A stretch of 64,000 nt of DNA from Branchiostoma floridae (Eukaryota; Chordata; Leptocardii; Amphioxiformes; Branchiostomatidae). Of the stretch, positions 34,601 to 46,614 are shown in pieces. A model generated the notes under the pieces. It worked only from the letters and a program-made list of their open reading frames with translations. It did not search any database and was not told the origin of the DNA. The stretch is from the NCBI RefSeq assembly GCF_000003815.2, contig NC_049980.1, forward strand, positions 24,299,808-24,363,807, in the 5' to 3' direction. Within the stretch, counting starts at the first letter, position 1. Each line of letters opens with the position of its first letter. The position numbers and the translations under genes were made by a program.

Positions 34601-37600
34601 AGAAATGTAAAGATTTATTGAAAATGTTACGATTTTGCTGTGATCTCTTCGCTGCAAAGTTAAAACCAACACAAAAATGCTTATTCTGTCATCTGCCTGC
34701 CTAACCCCTTGTTTTAATTGAAAACTTAAAACCATGACAAACAATCCATGTATAGTACATGTAAATCCATTTACAGTACGGTAATGTTATTACAGTTCTC
34801 AATTGCAATCACTCCTCTTACTCTTACTCTTAGTTCCAGTTTTACTGTAATAGAAGTTGTTACTTCCTCCCAGTATCTGAGTCAAGTTGGCAGAACCCAG
34901 CCTGATTGGAATAGGGAATGCTGAAAAAGTATTACACTTGCGACCAGAGCACTGACGCATCATTTGTCATCACATTCCTAATCATGATTATAAGTAGTTT
35001 ATAGTCCCAGAGGTCTACATTAAGTGTATTAATGTTCAAGGTTAATAATTCATTTCAGCAGTTCTTATTGGTATGGGAAATACCTCAGAAAAGATGGATG
35101 TACATTGTATTGTAATAAACGTACCGATTTCCTTGCTCTATTTGTTACAGAACTCAGCTCTGGCAGTGGCTGGAGAAGACAGAAATATTCAGATCCTGAA
35201 TGTTGAGACTGGAACATGCACATTTGACTTCTCAGCTCATGAGAACAGGTGGGCTATCTGCTGAATGTACTCCTGACAATCTTCCATGGTCTTTTCAACA
35301 TCTTACAGTTTACCAGATATAACATGTCTGATTCTGGCAAAGGTTAACATTGCAGACATCTCCATATTGGCAGATTAACAGTTGGATTCTGTTATGCTTT
35401 TGGGATCATACAGAATTCTCTTGTACCCTACTCATTTTAAAGTGGACCTTCAAGTCTAGTACATGGTGTAATCAAAGTGTTCTGTCCATTGTTTAGAATC
35501 AAGAGTCTGGTATGTGTTAGAGACCACAGAAGTGATGCAGGAGAAACAGATCTCCTGATGGTCAGCATATCCAGTGATGGCTACATTAAAGTCTGGGCAC
35601 TCAAAACAGATCAGGTGAGTACCTGTATGGTTACCACAAAGTGTTGCTTACATTTTGATGTGGTGTTAATGGCACTTGGTAGAGTTCATTAGGCTGCAAA
35701 TGACTTAGCCCGTCCCTGTGAGTATTGATATGGTGATGAAGTTAGAATATGACTGTAAATTTCCTGACAATATCATCTGTCACAAACTATGTTTTAACCT
35801 TCAACAACCCATGGTTGCCACAGTGCTCAGAATCTGTACTCACACACTTGGTAAGGTAGAATGCTGGAGGTTAACAACAACAAATAGGTCTCTATTTTGC
35901 ATGTATGGTGATGTCATATCTCATAACACTCCATGACAAGTCTGCATGTCCCTGCCAATGTTCCACACATCCTAACTTGTAGTTGGTACGTTCTGCTCAG
36001 TTGTTCCAGTGACCTTCCCTCCACAATAGCATGTAGAAAATTGTGAAATGATGATGAGTTAAGTACTGATATTCTCTTGTGTAGGCATTCCTTTATGGTG
36101 TATCAGTTGGCATTGCTCTTAAGACCTCAGGGTGCATGTGTGTCAAATAAAGTAGGCCATCTCAAATTGGTTTAATGCTAAATATCTGACAAAGGATGTT
36201 AGATTCATGCACATGTCATATTCTCATGAATAAAATGTTCAGGATCAGAGTTTAAGGTTGGGCATTGTCTAAAAGTAGGTCACATTGACCTTGAAGATGG
36301 AAACTAAGTTGTTGAACGTCACAATTTACTGAAATTTTGACAAGGTACATGTACATGGGTGTTATTCATCTTTGAGCTTTTATTTTACCTAGCATATATA
36401 GAGAATTTAGAAGGAAGATGATGGGAAGTAAATTCAATTAGGGCTTTATTTTCTGTATCAATGGGCTATGAAATGAAGTTTTGTGTAGACTAAGAAATAA
36501 CCAGAAGAAATTATCAACAACAAAATACAAAAAATGTATCTTAGTATACTTCATGAGTTGATATAAGTATTTGGCACTGGTAAGCGTCCAAATTTATCTG
36601 CAATTTTGCTGTTTTATTCCTCGAAGGCCAATTCAATATGTTCTAATGGGCTTATTCAGAGCATCAGGATTGTATTCCACTGTTTACATAGCCACCTGTA
36701 GTAGTGAGACATCACTTCAGATGTGGAGGTGACCGTAAAGTGGAACTCTGAAACACAAATGATGATGGCATCCTCCCACCTTGTCTAGCAGCCTTGTGTG
36801 TTGCCACAAGCATTGAACTAGCTGGTAATCATGAGAAGAAATGAAAAATGTTTCACGTGGTACACTCATAGAAAACAATCAGTAAGAATTACTTTTGTTG
36901 ACATTTGTAGTACTATTGAGGTGATTTGTGTGATTGAAAGCAATCCAATATGTTCAATTGGACTTGATAAGTGCACCAGCGGGCCAGCCCATTCTTTGCA
37001 TCGTGAAGTCTGTGCTGGTGCTAAACGTCACTTGAAATCCAAAGATGACCAAGAAAATGGAGCACTGAACCACAAATGATGCTGGCATTCTTCCAGCTAA
37101 TCTTCCAGTCCATGTGTAACAGTCGTCATCATCGTTACATGGCCCCAAATCTACAGCAAAAAGTGTGTCAAACTTGCTTCTCATCAAGACGACCCTCCCA
37201 TGATGGTTGGCATTCATGGTGTTGTTAACAGCATCTTGGGGTCATAATAGAGCTGGGACAAAATGAAGTCACCAGGGAGTAATGATCAACAGTCTGGCTT
37301 ATGAGCATCAACGTTCAGAAAAATGCCAAAGGGTCTTTTCTTCACTTGACATAGAAGCTAAATATCATGTGACAACACTATGAAATGTGATATTTATGGT
37401 AATGTGGCATTTCTCACAGAGGTTTCTAATCGTTGTGGTCTCTAGCTGTTAACAACTTCTACTCTTACTCAGTGATCAAATGTTTTGAATCTGCATGACG
37501 TGCACAATAGTTTACTTTGATAACATGTGCACACTGTATTACATCTTTGCTTGATGAAGAAGCTAAACATGTCACAACACCATGAGATGTGGCATTTATG

Positions 37601-38476
37601 GTAATGTGGCATTTCTCACAGACTGAGTTTTTAATCATTGTGGTCTCCAAGTGTCACTGTTAACAAATTCTACTCTTACTCAGTACTGTTATGAGTTTGC
37701 CTTGATCACATTTATAAGGTGAATCATATGTCTTAATGTGGCCACAAAATAAGGATTCACCCATTACAGAGTATAGTTGTCCCATACAGATGGCACTCTA
37801 ATGGAGGTTTTTCATGTGATAATGAGTAATGTTCAGTTTACTCCAGAGCTGTCCTAAAATTTGAACACCTCTTTCTTGGGCCATAGTCTGCCTAAGAATA
37901 AAGTCATACACTCATAGAAACTTATTCAGAACTTTATCTTCAAAATGACTTCATTGATGGAGGTCATAATGCATTGATTCTCAATGTGGATAAAGGTCTC
38001 TTCTATTTTCCCCAGCTGGAGAAAACACCCACCCTTGTTGCACAGCACAATACCACAGCACGGCTGACAGCCCTGGCTATTGTAACTACTCAGTCTGCAG
38101 AACCAAAACTTTCCACAACAAAAACAGCACAGGAGAAAAGAAAACTTCCAGAAGAAAAAGGTCAGTTCTAGTTTTTCCAGTCGTACCTAGAAATGAATTT
38201 GCATTGGTCATGGTACATGTAGGTACATGTATGTAATGTTTAAGCAAAGTGGGTGAAATCATATTATAGTAGCACATGACTTGGGCTTTACATTCTAGAC
38301 ACTTTTATTGCTCTCTTACATACCGGTATATATATATATATATATGTCTTTGATTGAAAGACAAGTATTTAAGAATTCATATCTTTCCCAACACAGAAGC
38401 AGAGCAGAAGACAGAGAAGAGAAAAAATGTGAAGGAGAAGAAAGGAGGAAAGAAGAAACTTAAGATAAAGAACTAG
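31670..38476 (+). CDS. PAK1IP1: p21-activated protein kinase-interacting protein 1-like (WD40, ribosome biogenesis), 11 exons
   Basis: Exons 31670-31735, 32231-32393, 33051-33171, 33399-33473, 33622-33674, 34035-34117, 34496-34558, 35151-35248, 35497-35614, 38016-38160, 38397-38476; all in phase, 1065 nt, 354 aa (human 392). The N-terminus MEVVVGCYEQMLLGF matches the family. WD40 signatures: LASGSTDETIHLYNMET, LSGAEDGTMCVWQT, HPSGKLALSVGKDKTIRTWN, LAVAGEDRNIQILN, SISSDGYIKVWALK. The tail is Lys/Glu-rich (KEKKGGKKKLK), a likely nucleolar signal. The family (yeast Mak11) works in the nucleolus in 60S subunit assembly; the PAK1-inhibiting role is described in mammals. Confidence 0.95.
32417..32500. 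repeat. Small inverted repeat in PAK1IP1 intron 2
   Basis: AACTCTACTCTACT at 32417-32430 is matched by its inverse AGTAGAGTAGAGTT at 32487-32500, with further CTACT/AGTAG pairs between. A stem of about 14 bp with a roughly 55-nt interior; probably a decayed simple repeat or fold-back. Confidence 0.5.
36640..37110. repeat. Diverged tandem duplication in PAK1IP1 intron 9
   Basis: The series CAAT-CAATATGTTC-A-TGG...GGA..CACTGAA-CACAAATGATG-TGGCAT-CT-CCA occurs at about 36640-36795 and again, diverged, at about 36945-37110. Ancestral unit about 300 bp. No coding frame is shared. Confidence 0.45.
37353..37682. repeat. Second tandem duplication in PAK1IP1 intron 9 (about 205-bp offset)
   Basis: AGAAGCTAAA..CATG, ATTTATGGTAATGTGGCATT, TCTCACAGA, TTGTGGTCTC and TTCTACTCTTACTCAGT recur in order at about 37353-37475 and 37558-37682. 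Confidence 0.6.
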
Positions 38477-38923
38477 AAAACAAATTTCATTTTGATATGT
38501 TTAGGATCTGTTTTTATTTAGTTTTACGAAAAAAACTGTCATAGTCGATACAGGATCATTTGGCCCTTTACCAACTCGACCCAGTGATCTTGGCGAAACA
38601 CAGCATCAACTCAACTATGATTATTGATACAGGGTTAGGGCATTGTCTAGATGAAAAAAAATGTACAAATTGAATTCAATTTAATGACCAACTTTATTAA
38701 TTCTCCAAGTATATCTGTCCATTCAGGATACCAACTGATCCTTCTGCAATATGTATTGAAATTTACACAAAAGATGCATGAATAGGCATTTTATCTGATT
38801 TACATTGTCACTATCTCATATGATATCTTAGCATATCAACCTCAAGCCACATCAATTCATTTTTTGGTTTGCAATTTGAGATTTGACATTAAAAGTACTT
38901 GCCACCAACATACCTGTATTTTA

Positions 38924-39119
38924 TTTTTTTTTAAAACTTTATTCAATATTTCAGAATAATACACAATAGCACATACATGTACATCATTGGAGCACAATGG
39001 AAGATCAAACATTAACATGAGGTATTACAAAACTGGGTGAAAGAGAGGGGTAACAATCATTGATCATTGGTCTATGATCGGATTAACAGGTGTATCTAAA
39101 AGATATCTATCATTGGCAT
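38924..39119 (-). mobile_element. Short retroposed copy (5'-truncated LINE- or SINE-like), 17-bp target duplication
   Basis: The plus strand starts with a T-run followed by TTTATT (a minus-strand AATAAA plus poly(A) tail). The 196-bp insert is flanked by a perfect 17-bp direct repeat AACATACCTGTATTTTA (38907-38923 and 39120-39136). These are the hallmarks of target-primed reverse transcription. It lies in the PAK1IP1 3' UTR or just past it. Confidence 0.8.
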
Positions 39120-39277
39120 AACATACCTGTATTTTACTCAATTATATGTTGCCCCAGTATTACAGTCCGCAACTTGAAACAATCGAAATGCATGTTGCTT
39201 TTATGAACTGAAAGAGGCATGATGGACATCTCTTCCCATACTGACAGGTCCATTTTTAAGACATGCCCTGCAAAAGC

Positions 39278-39283
39278 AATAAA
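39278..39283 (+). terminator. Candidate poly(A) signal of PAK1IP1
   Basis: AATAAA about 0.8 kb after the PAK1IP1 stop, beyond the retroposed insert. No closer canonical plus-strand signal was seen in 38477-39277. Confidence 0.35.
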
Positions 39284-42200
39284 GCTTCCCTATCATTACA
39301 ATCAGCAGGCTTTTTTAACAGAACTCAGCAGTCGGTATGTGGAAGTGTCCCAAGACAGACATGAGTGGAGTCTTAATTAGCTCAGCCAGCTATAATGATA
39401 TCCAAGGGGATTCTTTCTTCCTTTATTTGTGTCAAAATATATTACGCTAACCTCAACAGTATTTTAGCCTGGGGAAAGGGCCACTTTCATCGATTTCAGT
39501 TTTTCTTGAAACAATCCGTCCACAAAAGCCGAGTCTGTTGTATAGTCTCCTATGCTCATCATGCTTTGTATTCCCAATTATTTAGCATTGGCAGAATGTC
39601 ACAGTTGGTATTTTACTTGATATATAAACCACAAGATTATGTTAACCTGTAGTTTAGACAATCATTTGCCTTTGATCAACACAAGAAGAAGGAATGACAC
39701 AAGGGACTGAGGAAAATTACTGCCTGATGACAGTGATAAATTCCTTTTAATTAGATTGGCAAGATGGGAATATTGATTGATATGTGATGGTAGCAAAATG
39801 GGACTACTAGGTCAGTGATAATTACATGTTATGAGCTACAATCAGTGGATAAGATGGAAGAGTAGGTAATGGTAATATCTTATGGCTACATATGAGATAA
39901 ATAATAGAAGACTGGTTAAGATGTAGCATACCATGGATTCTAATACAGGATGGGAAGTGATAGAAATATCATTTACTCATCAGGTCTGCATCTATGTAGC
40001 CGGTACAACCGCCCGCGTAACACACCAGCTTCGCAGGCACGCGGCGCGGCAGCAGCTGGTGATATTACACTGAATGAGCTGTCACACCTAACTTTTACAC
40101 ATTTGCAAATGTTCTTTAAAACTATCCAGGTCAGTAATATCCACAAAGAGAAGGGGAACATAAGGTGCAGTACAGGCTTACAAAGCCATCAATATATTGG
40201 TGAACACAGTCATTATGTAATGCATTATGTAATTCACGCCCGGCATTTGTCTTTTTACTTCACCTCAGGGTACTGATATCGGTGATATTATCTTCAATTT
40301 CAAACTTCCCACCCACCCCCGTAAAAGCAACGCTACAGGTGTGTAGTGTGCGAGAGACACGTAGCCAACGGGTTCGTAATATGAACCTTTGACATGATGC
40401 ATCATAACTTCGTCTTATCTGTGGATTTTTCCGACCGGGTGTTTCCCACGTCTATGAAATAGCTACTGGCTATAAAATATTGACTAATGTTGATAATCTC
40501 ATATCGGGCATAGTTAGAAAGACGGTTTCCCTTTCTGCAACAGATTCTGGTTAAGCCTTTTTGCGTCGATTTGCGTAACTTTTGCTCATTAAGTTACTGT
40601 ATTGTGTGTTTGCCAACCTTTTTGTGATCAATAGGACAAGATAAGTGAATAAGCTCCTGCACCGACCACATCTTAATGTGTCGTGTGGCGGCAGGGCCCT
40701 CAACGGGACGGATTAGTAACCACCGCCGCAAAATCATTCGCAAGCCGAGACCATAAATCGAGCGGGCCCAATTTTCCCATTCGACAGCTTGAATATGTAT
40801 CGAATCCCTGGTGTCCGCTCTCGGCAGTTATTTATGTTGTGAGTTATCTGAAGGTGCGTTCCCACAGCCATCCTACAATCTCATTGCTGGTGCTTCTATG
40901 TGGAGAACCCGGATGTCTGGCATCACGTGTCATCTTTATCGGATCTCCAACAGCTCACGGTGAGCTGATTAACACAGATGTTGCAACTGTTGCGGTAGCC
41001 TCTTCTTCTGGTGTTGGCGACGATCTCAGCTGCATTTATACATTCATTGACTTTTAGAGGTTACTCTTCGAACGGAAGCTTCGGGCAGCTGGACGCTTCT
41101 GCTGAAGCAGTCTCTGGACATCCGCTACCTGCCAGAAGCCGCAACAAGGTGTCTGCTTCCATGGCGGGCTGCACGCACGGAGGTGTTGCTCATTGAAAAG
41201 ATCGTCTCCATCGCCGCTCCGCTTATCAAATCTCAGGTAGACCGGAAGATATTTCTCTGTTCTCTACAGCACTCTGAGATTTCCAGCGTCAGAAATATCG
41301 CAAGATCTCGTGCAAGGTGAGGCAAAACTTTAGAAAATGGCCATCATTGATAGTGGAACTTCTTAGAAAATATCTAGTGTACTTTTATCCCAGCATCCAA
41401 GATTTTGTCAGAGAACAAAGTGTTGGCAATGTTTTCGATACTAAAGCATCTGTCTGTAATAACCACACCGTTATTACACATTGAAGGAAGGAGTGTCGGC
41501 ATGCGTTATGTAAAGTACGGACATGGGCAAGGGGTGCGGTAGAATACTGTGGATGATAGACTCAAATTGTAAAGGCACTATAATGATCTCCAACTCGGAT
41601 GAAACTATGGAAAAAGAATCTTCCCCATCACGTTCTCAGTCAAATATGTTCCTTTCGTTACCTATCCAGTAAGGTTTCAATGTGTTTTCATTGCGCATTG
41701 AGATCACGGCAAATTTGTTCCAGGTGGCACTTCAAGGATTTGTCATATGCACATAGCACACGGTTTTGTAGAAAGTGTGATGGTAGGAATATGGGTACCT
41801 TTGAATGTGGTTGTGAATGAATGTCTAAAGCTTTTACTTTAAGTGCGAAGTGCGGTTATGTCATTGTAGGTTGTGTCACGCTTGTGCTGCGGGGCCTTTA
41901 TTTTTTTTTAGGAACATGGAATTTGTCAGAAGGATCCATATTCAGTGATTTGAGGCGCCAGAATGACCGGATCTGTGCATTTGTTTGAAGTGAAATTGAT
42001 ATACATGTACATGTGCACTCATTCATGATGCATTGCAGTTGTGGAGCAGAGAATGTCTTAGTATCAAAGTCAAAGCGGTGTTCATTTTTCCTTATAGGAA
42101 TAAGGTTCGGCCTTCCCAGAGCATTCAGTTGACATAAAAATGACAGGAAAAGTCTTTATCGTCATCAAATGGTCTACGTATGTATCATAGATCTTAAATC

Positions 42201-44015
42201 ACTATAGGGAGAGAAAACCAAGCGCACAGAAACGTAAAGACACAAAACCTAGATTCACGATCAAAAAGTGCGCCGTACGACTGATCATCCACGAATGGTC
42301 ATCATGACATGAATGGCCATCCTTCGTGGAAAATTCATTGGTACGCGAGTTGATTTTTCTGGCTGGGAGTCACAATTCTCTCGCTACGCTAGCTATTCCA
42401 TTGAGTGACACGGTATCTCTATCTATGGTTATATTGGTATAGGATGATCTGTCGGTCACAGTAGCCGCTAAACGCACAAGGGACGCTGACCATGTTTGTC
42501 GTAATTGCCCCACCTTATTCAGAAAAGAAAAAAAATACAGATATAGCTTATTTCATAATTAGTCAAACATATGTAATAACCTTAATTGTCTGCTCGTTAT
42601 TCATGTCGAATGAGGGATGTTCACTGACGTGGAAAGGGTTCTACATGACATAATTGCACTGTTGGGACATGTGCCAAAGCGGTTGTGTAGTCACGATATG
42701 TTCTATGCTTGAAAGAGTTGTGAAATATGTCGTGCACTTCGCGATAAACATAGAACTTCTGTAGTTTATGCTAGCCATACACGATCTGGCCTAACACCAC
42801 AAATCACTGGTAAAAGTTGTGTTATTAACATTCTTACTTTGAAACAAAAGCACGAAACGTTATCAAATCATAGCCAACAACTAATGCTTCATTAACCACA
42901 CAGGGAAAGCAAATGGTCCCGAAGTCGCAAAAAATTATCACAGTCAAGGTTATATCGTGGTAAAATCGATTTTACCGCTGTGTACAATAACGCAGGGCAC
43001 ACCGGAGGGTGGGGTCATCCGGATCAAATGTAACGTTCCCTGTGGTGGAGTCAGGTGTAGCGGTGTCTTTCTTTGCTTAGAGCATTTCTGGTGACAGCTT
43101 TTGCATCATAAATTGAGATATCGCCATCAAGAGCTAGCTTCAAGAGTCTTGGGTTGCCACGGCAAAAATGTACCAAATTTACATTACAGGAGCAAGCATT
43201 TCAGCATGATGGACCAATTACGTATTTGATTTTCGAAATGAAATGACAGAATTAGCTTATTGTGATATCTGTATTGCTGGTTTTCGTCAGTCTTCATGCA
43301 CGGATTTCCCTGTTGTGCCCCCAGTACTCAATCTGCCCCTCGTAAAGTATTGGTAAGTTTAGTATACTTACTTCCGGTGAGCCTGCCAAGAATTGCCAAA
43401 CCATTGGACCGGATCCAAGCAGGATTTGCCTCCAGCACAACCTAATATAAAACTCCCGCTCAGAGACTATTAACTCGGGCGTTAATGATGCGTTTCCATG
43501 AGCAAGGACATACCTGTTGCTCTAGGGGTACTCCATTTGCTTTTCAAGGCTTCAAACTAATAGAGAGTTGCTATAAATTAGACAGGTTCGGCGCGCAATA
43601 ACCATATTTATTTATGTGTACTAATAAAGCAGTAGTAAGCTATTACGGGTACGTCTGGGTAAGTGCTAACATTAAAATTATGATTTATCTTTGGCTTTCT
43701 TTGGACTTAAGCGTAAATCCTACGTATCCTCATGGTATCCTACGGTTATGTAATCGTGATGGAAACTATTTCACTGATGCTTTACCATGAGATTGCCGAA
43801 GGTAAGGCGAGGATGCATTTGTCTTTCCCATACCGTAACACATCTACAGTACGCCCCTTTAGTTTCAAGATCATGGTCTCTTTGAGCCAAATACCACAAA
43901 GGAGGCGTTAAGATAGGAATGTTTTCCAATTGACGTTAAAAAAGATAAGCAGTGACTTTTTGAAACCACGGGACGCCCATCACTATGCTTGAATTATGAT
44001 CGAAGAACCCGTTAA
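39284..44015. other. Gene-free stretch with a GC-richer candidate 5' exon region
   Basis: No recognisable protein-coding exon. A small CpG-rich patch lies at 40000-40070. The part from about 40680 to 41317 is GC-richer than its surroundings and ends in a good splice donor (GCAAG|GTGAGG at 41317/41318), so it could be a mostly untranslated first exon of a plus-strand gene outside the window. Short ATGs in it give no recognised protein. Confidence 0.3.
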
Positions 44016-44515
44016 AGGTGGGTTTACACCTGCGTATATTTTCAAGTGCGCGTGAGTTCCGCATGAAATTTTGTCAATACGCGGCCGAACGCCCAACATT
44101 TGGAATTTTTTTGGAATAAATTAAATTGTACGTCGAGCCCATCTGGCGTTTGAATTACGACTTCAGCGTTTTCATTTCGCATGAGATGCGTAAGATTGCA
44201 ACTGAAATGCGCAACAAAATTTTCCGTACTGCGAATAGATTCGTATGGGGTACGTATGTTGGGCGTTTTCCGGACGCACACAACGTCTACCGACCGCATG
44301 CCTGACGCACCTGGTGCTAACTGCATTCCAAACGCATTTCAGGTGTGTCAGAGGAACAGTTTGTGTTACATATACTTTTGTTTGCGAGCATTGCCAATAG
44401 AGTATTTTTGTTAGAGGAACCCTTTGTACTACGTATGCCTTTGTTTACAGGCAGTGCAAGTAGAACATTGACAAGTAAACAGTGAAGAGTTTTTTTTATT
44501 CATTTGAGAAGCAGT

Positions 44516-45571
44516 AATGCCTAGGTTACACATAGCCGAATTTGGCTCCCGACTCTCTCCCGACTATGGTTTAGGAGTGATTCGGGAGCTAGTCGGCTGT
44601 AGTCGGCTGGCGTTCGGCTGAGTCGGCTGGCGTTCGGCTGGCGTTCGGCTGAGTCGGCTGGTGTTCGGCTACCTCAGCCGAATGTTTTGAAATGTTCAAC
44701 ACATTCGGCTCTGAACGGCAACTCTGGAATGGGTCGGTTGGTGATCGGCTGGTGTTCGGCACGGTCGGCTAGTGTTCGGTTGGTGTTCGGGAGTAAGTCA
44801 GCAGTCAAATTAAATCTTAACCACGCCATAAACATTGCTGATTTACTCCCAGCTTGTTTCCAACTTACCAATGATTCGCACCAAGACCGTAGACAAATCT
44901 CTGCTAACTCATTTCCAAGCAAAAAAGACTATTGCCAGGACGTAGACGAATCACCCCCGAACTTCACACGACCGCCATCCAGCCCAAAACAAAAAAGAAC
45001 CATAAATGCCTCACTGGAGCTATATGTGATCCAAATTTGATCTCTTGGTGATGTTTACAAAATAGAAGAAAGAATAATCTTGATTAAAAACGAAAATGAG
45101 CACTCTTTTGAAAATCGCTGATTATGTCTATTTCAAGTCGAGAGAGGGTCGGCAATCGGTTGGGGATCAGTCAGGAGTGATTCGGCAGTCTGCAGTTAGA
45201 GGTCGGGATGGTTGGTGATAGGTTAGTCAGCATTTGGGACACAGTCGGGAGTAAGTCATTTACCGGTCGGGAGATGTTCGGGACCTGTTCGGCGCTAAAA
45301 AAAATAGGCGTGGCCTAAACTGGTCAGACTACTCCCGAACTACTGCCGACTTGGGTCGGCTAAGAGTCGGCTAACTTCTATAAGTTATCCTCATTGTTCT
45401 CTGGTTTTATTTATTTTTTGTGTTCCACATGTCCTTTCAGTAATATTGCTCTATGTATGATTGTTACATGTGTATCTTGTATTTGAAAAATCAATAAAAA
45501 GATTGAAAAAAAAAAAAAAAGAGTCGGCTAGTGTTCGGGAGCCAAAGTCGGCTATGTGTAACCTAGGCATA
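44516..45571. mobile_element. Terminal-inverted-repeat element with TCGGCT motif arrays, middle layer
   Basis: Ends (A/T)ATGCCTAGGTTACACATAGCCGA in inverted orientation, flanked by the 7-bp duplication AAGCAGT (44509-44515, 45572-45578), possibly 8 bp with one mismatch. The interior is largely made of AGTCGGCT and GTTCGGCT/GTTCGGGA repeats on both sides. Superfamily uncertain; the duplication length would suit hAT or P-like elements. Confidence 0.8.
45374..45520 (+). mobile_element. Short poly(A)-tailed retroposed insert, inner layer
   Basis: 147 bp ending with AATAAA (45493-45498) and an A-tail, flanked by the direct repeat AAGAGTCGGCTA (45362-45373, 45519-45530). The target lies inside the TCGGCT array of the 44516-45571 element, so it inserted last. 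Confidence 0.8.
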
Positions 45572-46614
45572 AAGCAGTGAAACTGTGTTTTTACAGAAAT
45601 GTGGGCCATCATTTACCTTAAGAAATTATGTGCACTGTTAAGGTTGTGTTTGTTTTCACTTTGTCCTTAATGATTTCCCCTATCATCTTAGTACTTCAAC
45701 TACTATAAAAGTCACACTCATACACACCACAAAACGTATTCAAGATCTTTATCAAACACGTAAATTAAACAATTATGAAACCTTACGCCCTCTTTCAAAG
45801 TTGTATTATGGCTCTATATTGCACCTTTATATCATGTGGTTCTACACACAAAAAAGTGTCATTATCAGCAAATTAAGTCAAATATCTGTTACACAAAATG
45901 GCACGTGTGTCACACAAATTGACCCAGTGCTTGAGCAGGTTCCTCTACATCTTCCCGTCCCTAGAGGCTCTGTTGGGACCAGTTACATTCATGGTGTCTT
46001 GCATGTTGTGACCATCTTTCTATGCCCCCGGTACAAATTCGTCGGTCCTGGCCTGGATCTGCCATCTTGAGATGATTTTTTTTTGTCTGGACTCAGATGC
46101 ACCTTCGTATTTATTCCAACATGATATGGAGTGTGCGTCGATCACGCTATCAGGACGCGTAGTATGCGCAAAGCGATTGCAGAACGCACGGTACTAAATC
46201 GTGATCTATGTGTGCATTCGTTATACGGTCGCTCATGGTGCGTTGTGTCTGCGCTGTAAGAACGCTATGTACTCGCAATACCGCGATATCCGCGTATTAC
46301 TGCGTATAAAGCGCAAACATGTAGCGTCTTCATAGCGCAATCGACCGACGTGGGACCACTGTATTGCGCATCCATAACGTTTTGGGCACCAAACTGCGTA
46401 CGAATGATAGTTTTGTGCATGTCCAAAACTATCAGGCGAACTGGGCGTATATTTTCGTTTGCCTGCGTTCGTGAAACTTTCTAAAAACGATTCAGATGCG
46501 ATAGAGGTGCGACTTGTGCGTGCGGCCGCGTATTGAAGAAATTAGTCAAAATGTCGAAAAATGTCAAAACGGAACTCATGCGGCATGAAAATACACGCAG
46601 GTGTAAACCCACCT

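Larger units (their letters stand above)
44016..46614. mobile_element. Harbinger-like DNA transposon, 2.6 kb, outer layer of a three-layer nest
   Basis: A perfect 20-bp terminal inverted repeat, AGGTGGGTTTACACCTGCGT, starts at 44016 and ends (inverse) at 46614. Similarity continues past 50 bp (GAGTTCCG). The flanking 3-bp TAA on both sides is the duplication expected for PIF/Harbinger (the PIF TWA target). Interior regions are crowded with ACGC / GCGT / TGCG motifs. It is interrupted by the 44516-45571 element. No transposase frame was found. Confidence 0.8.
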
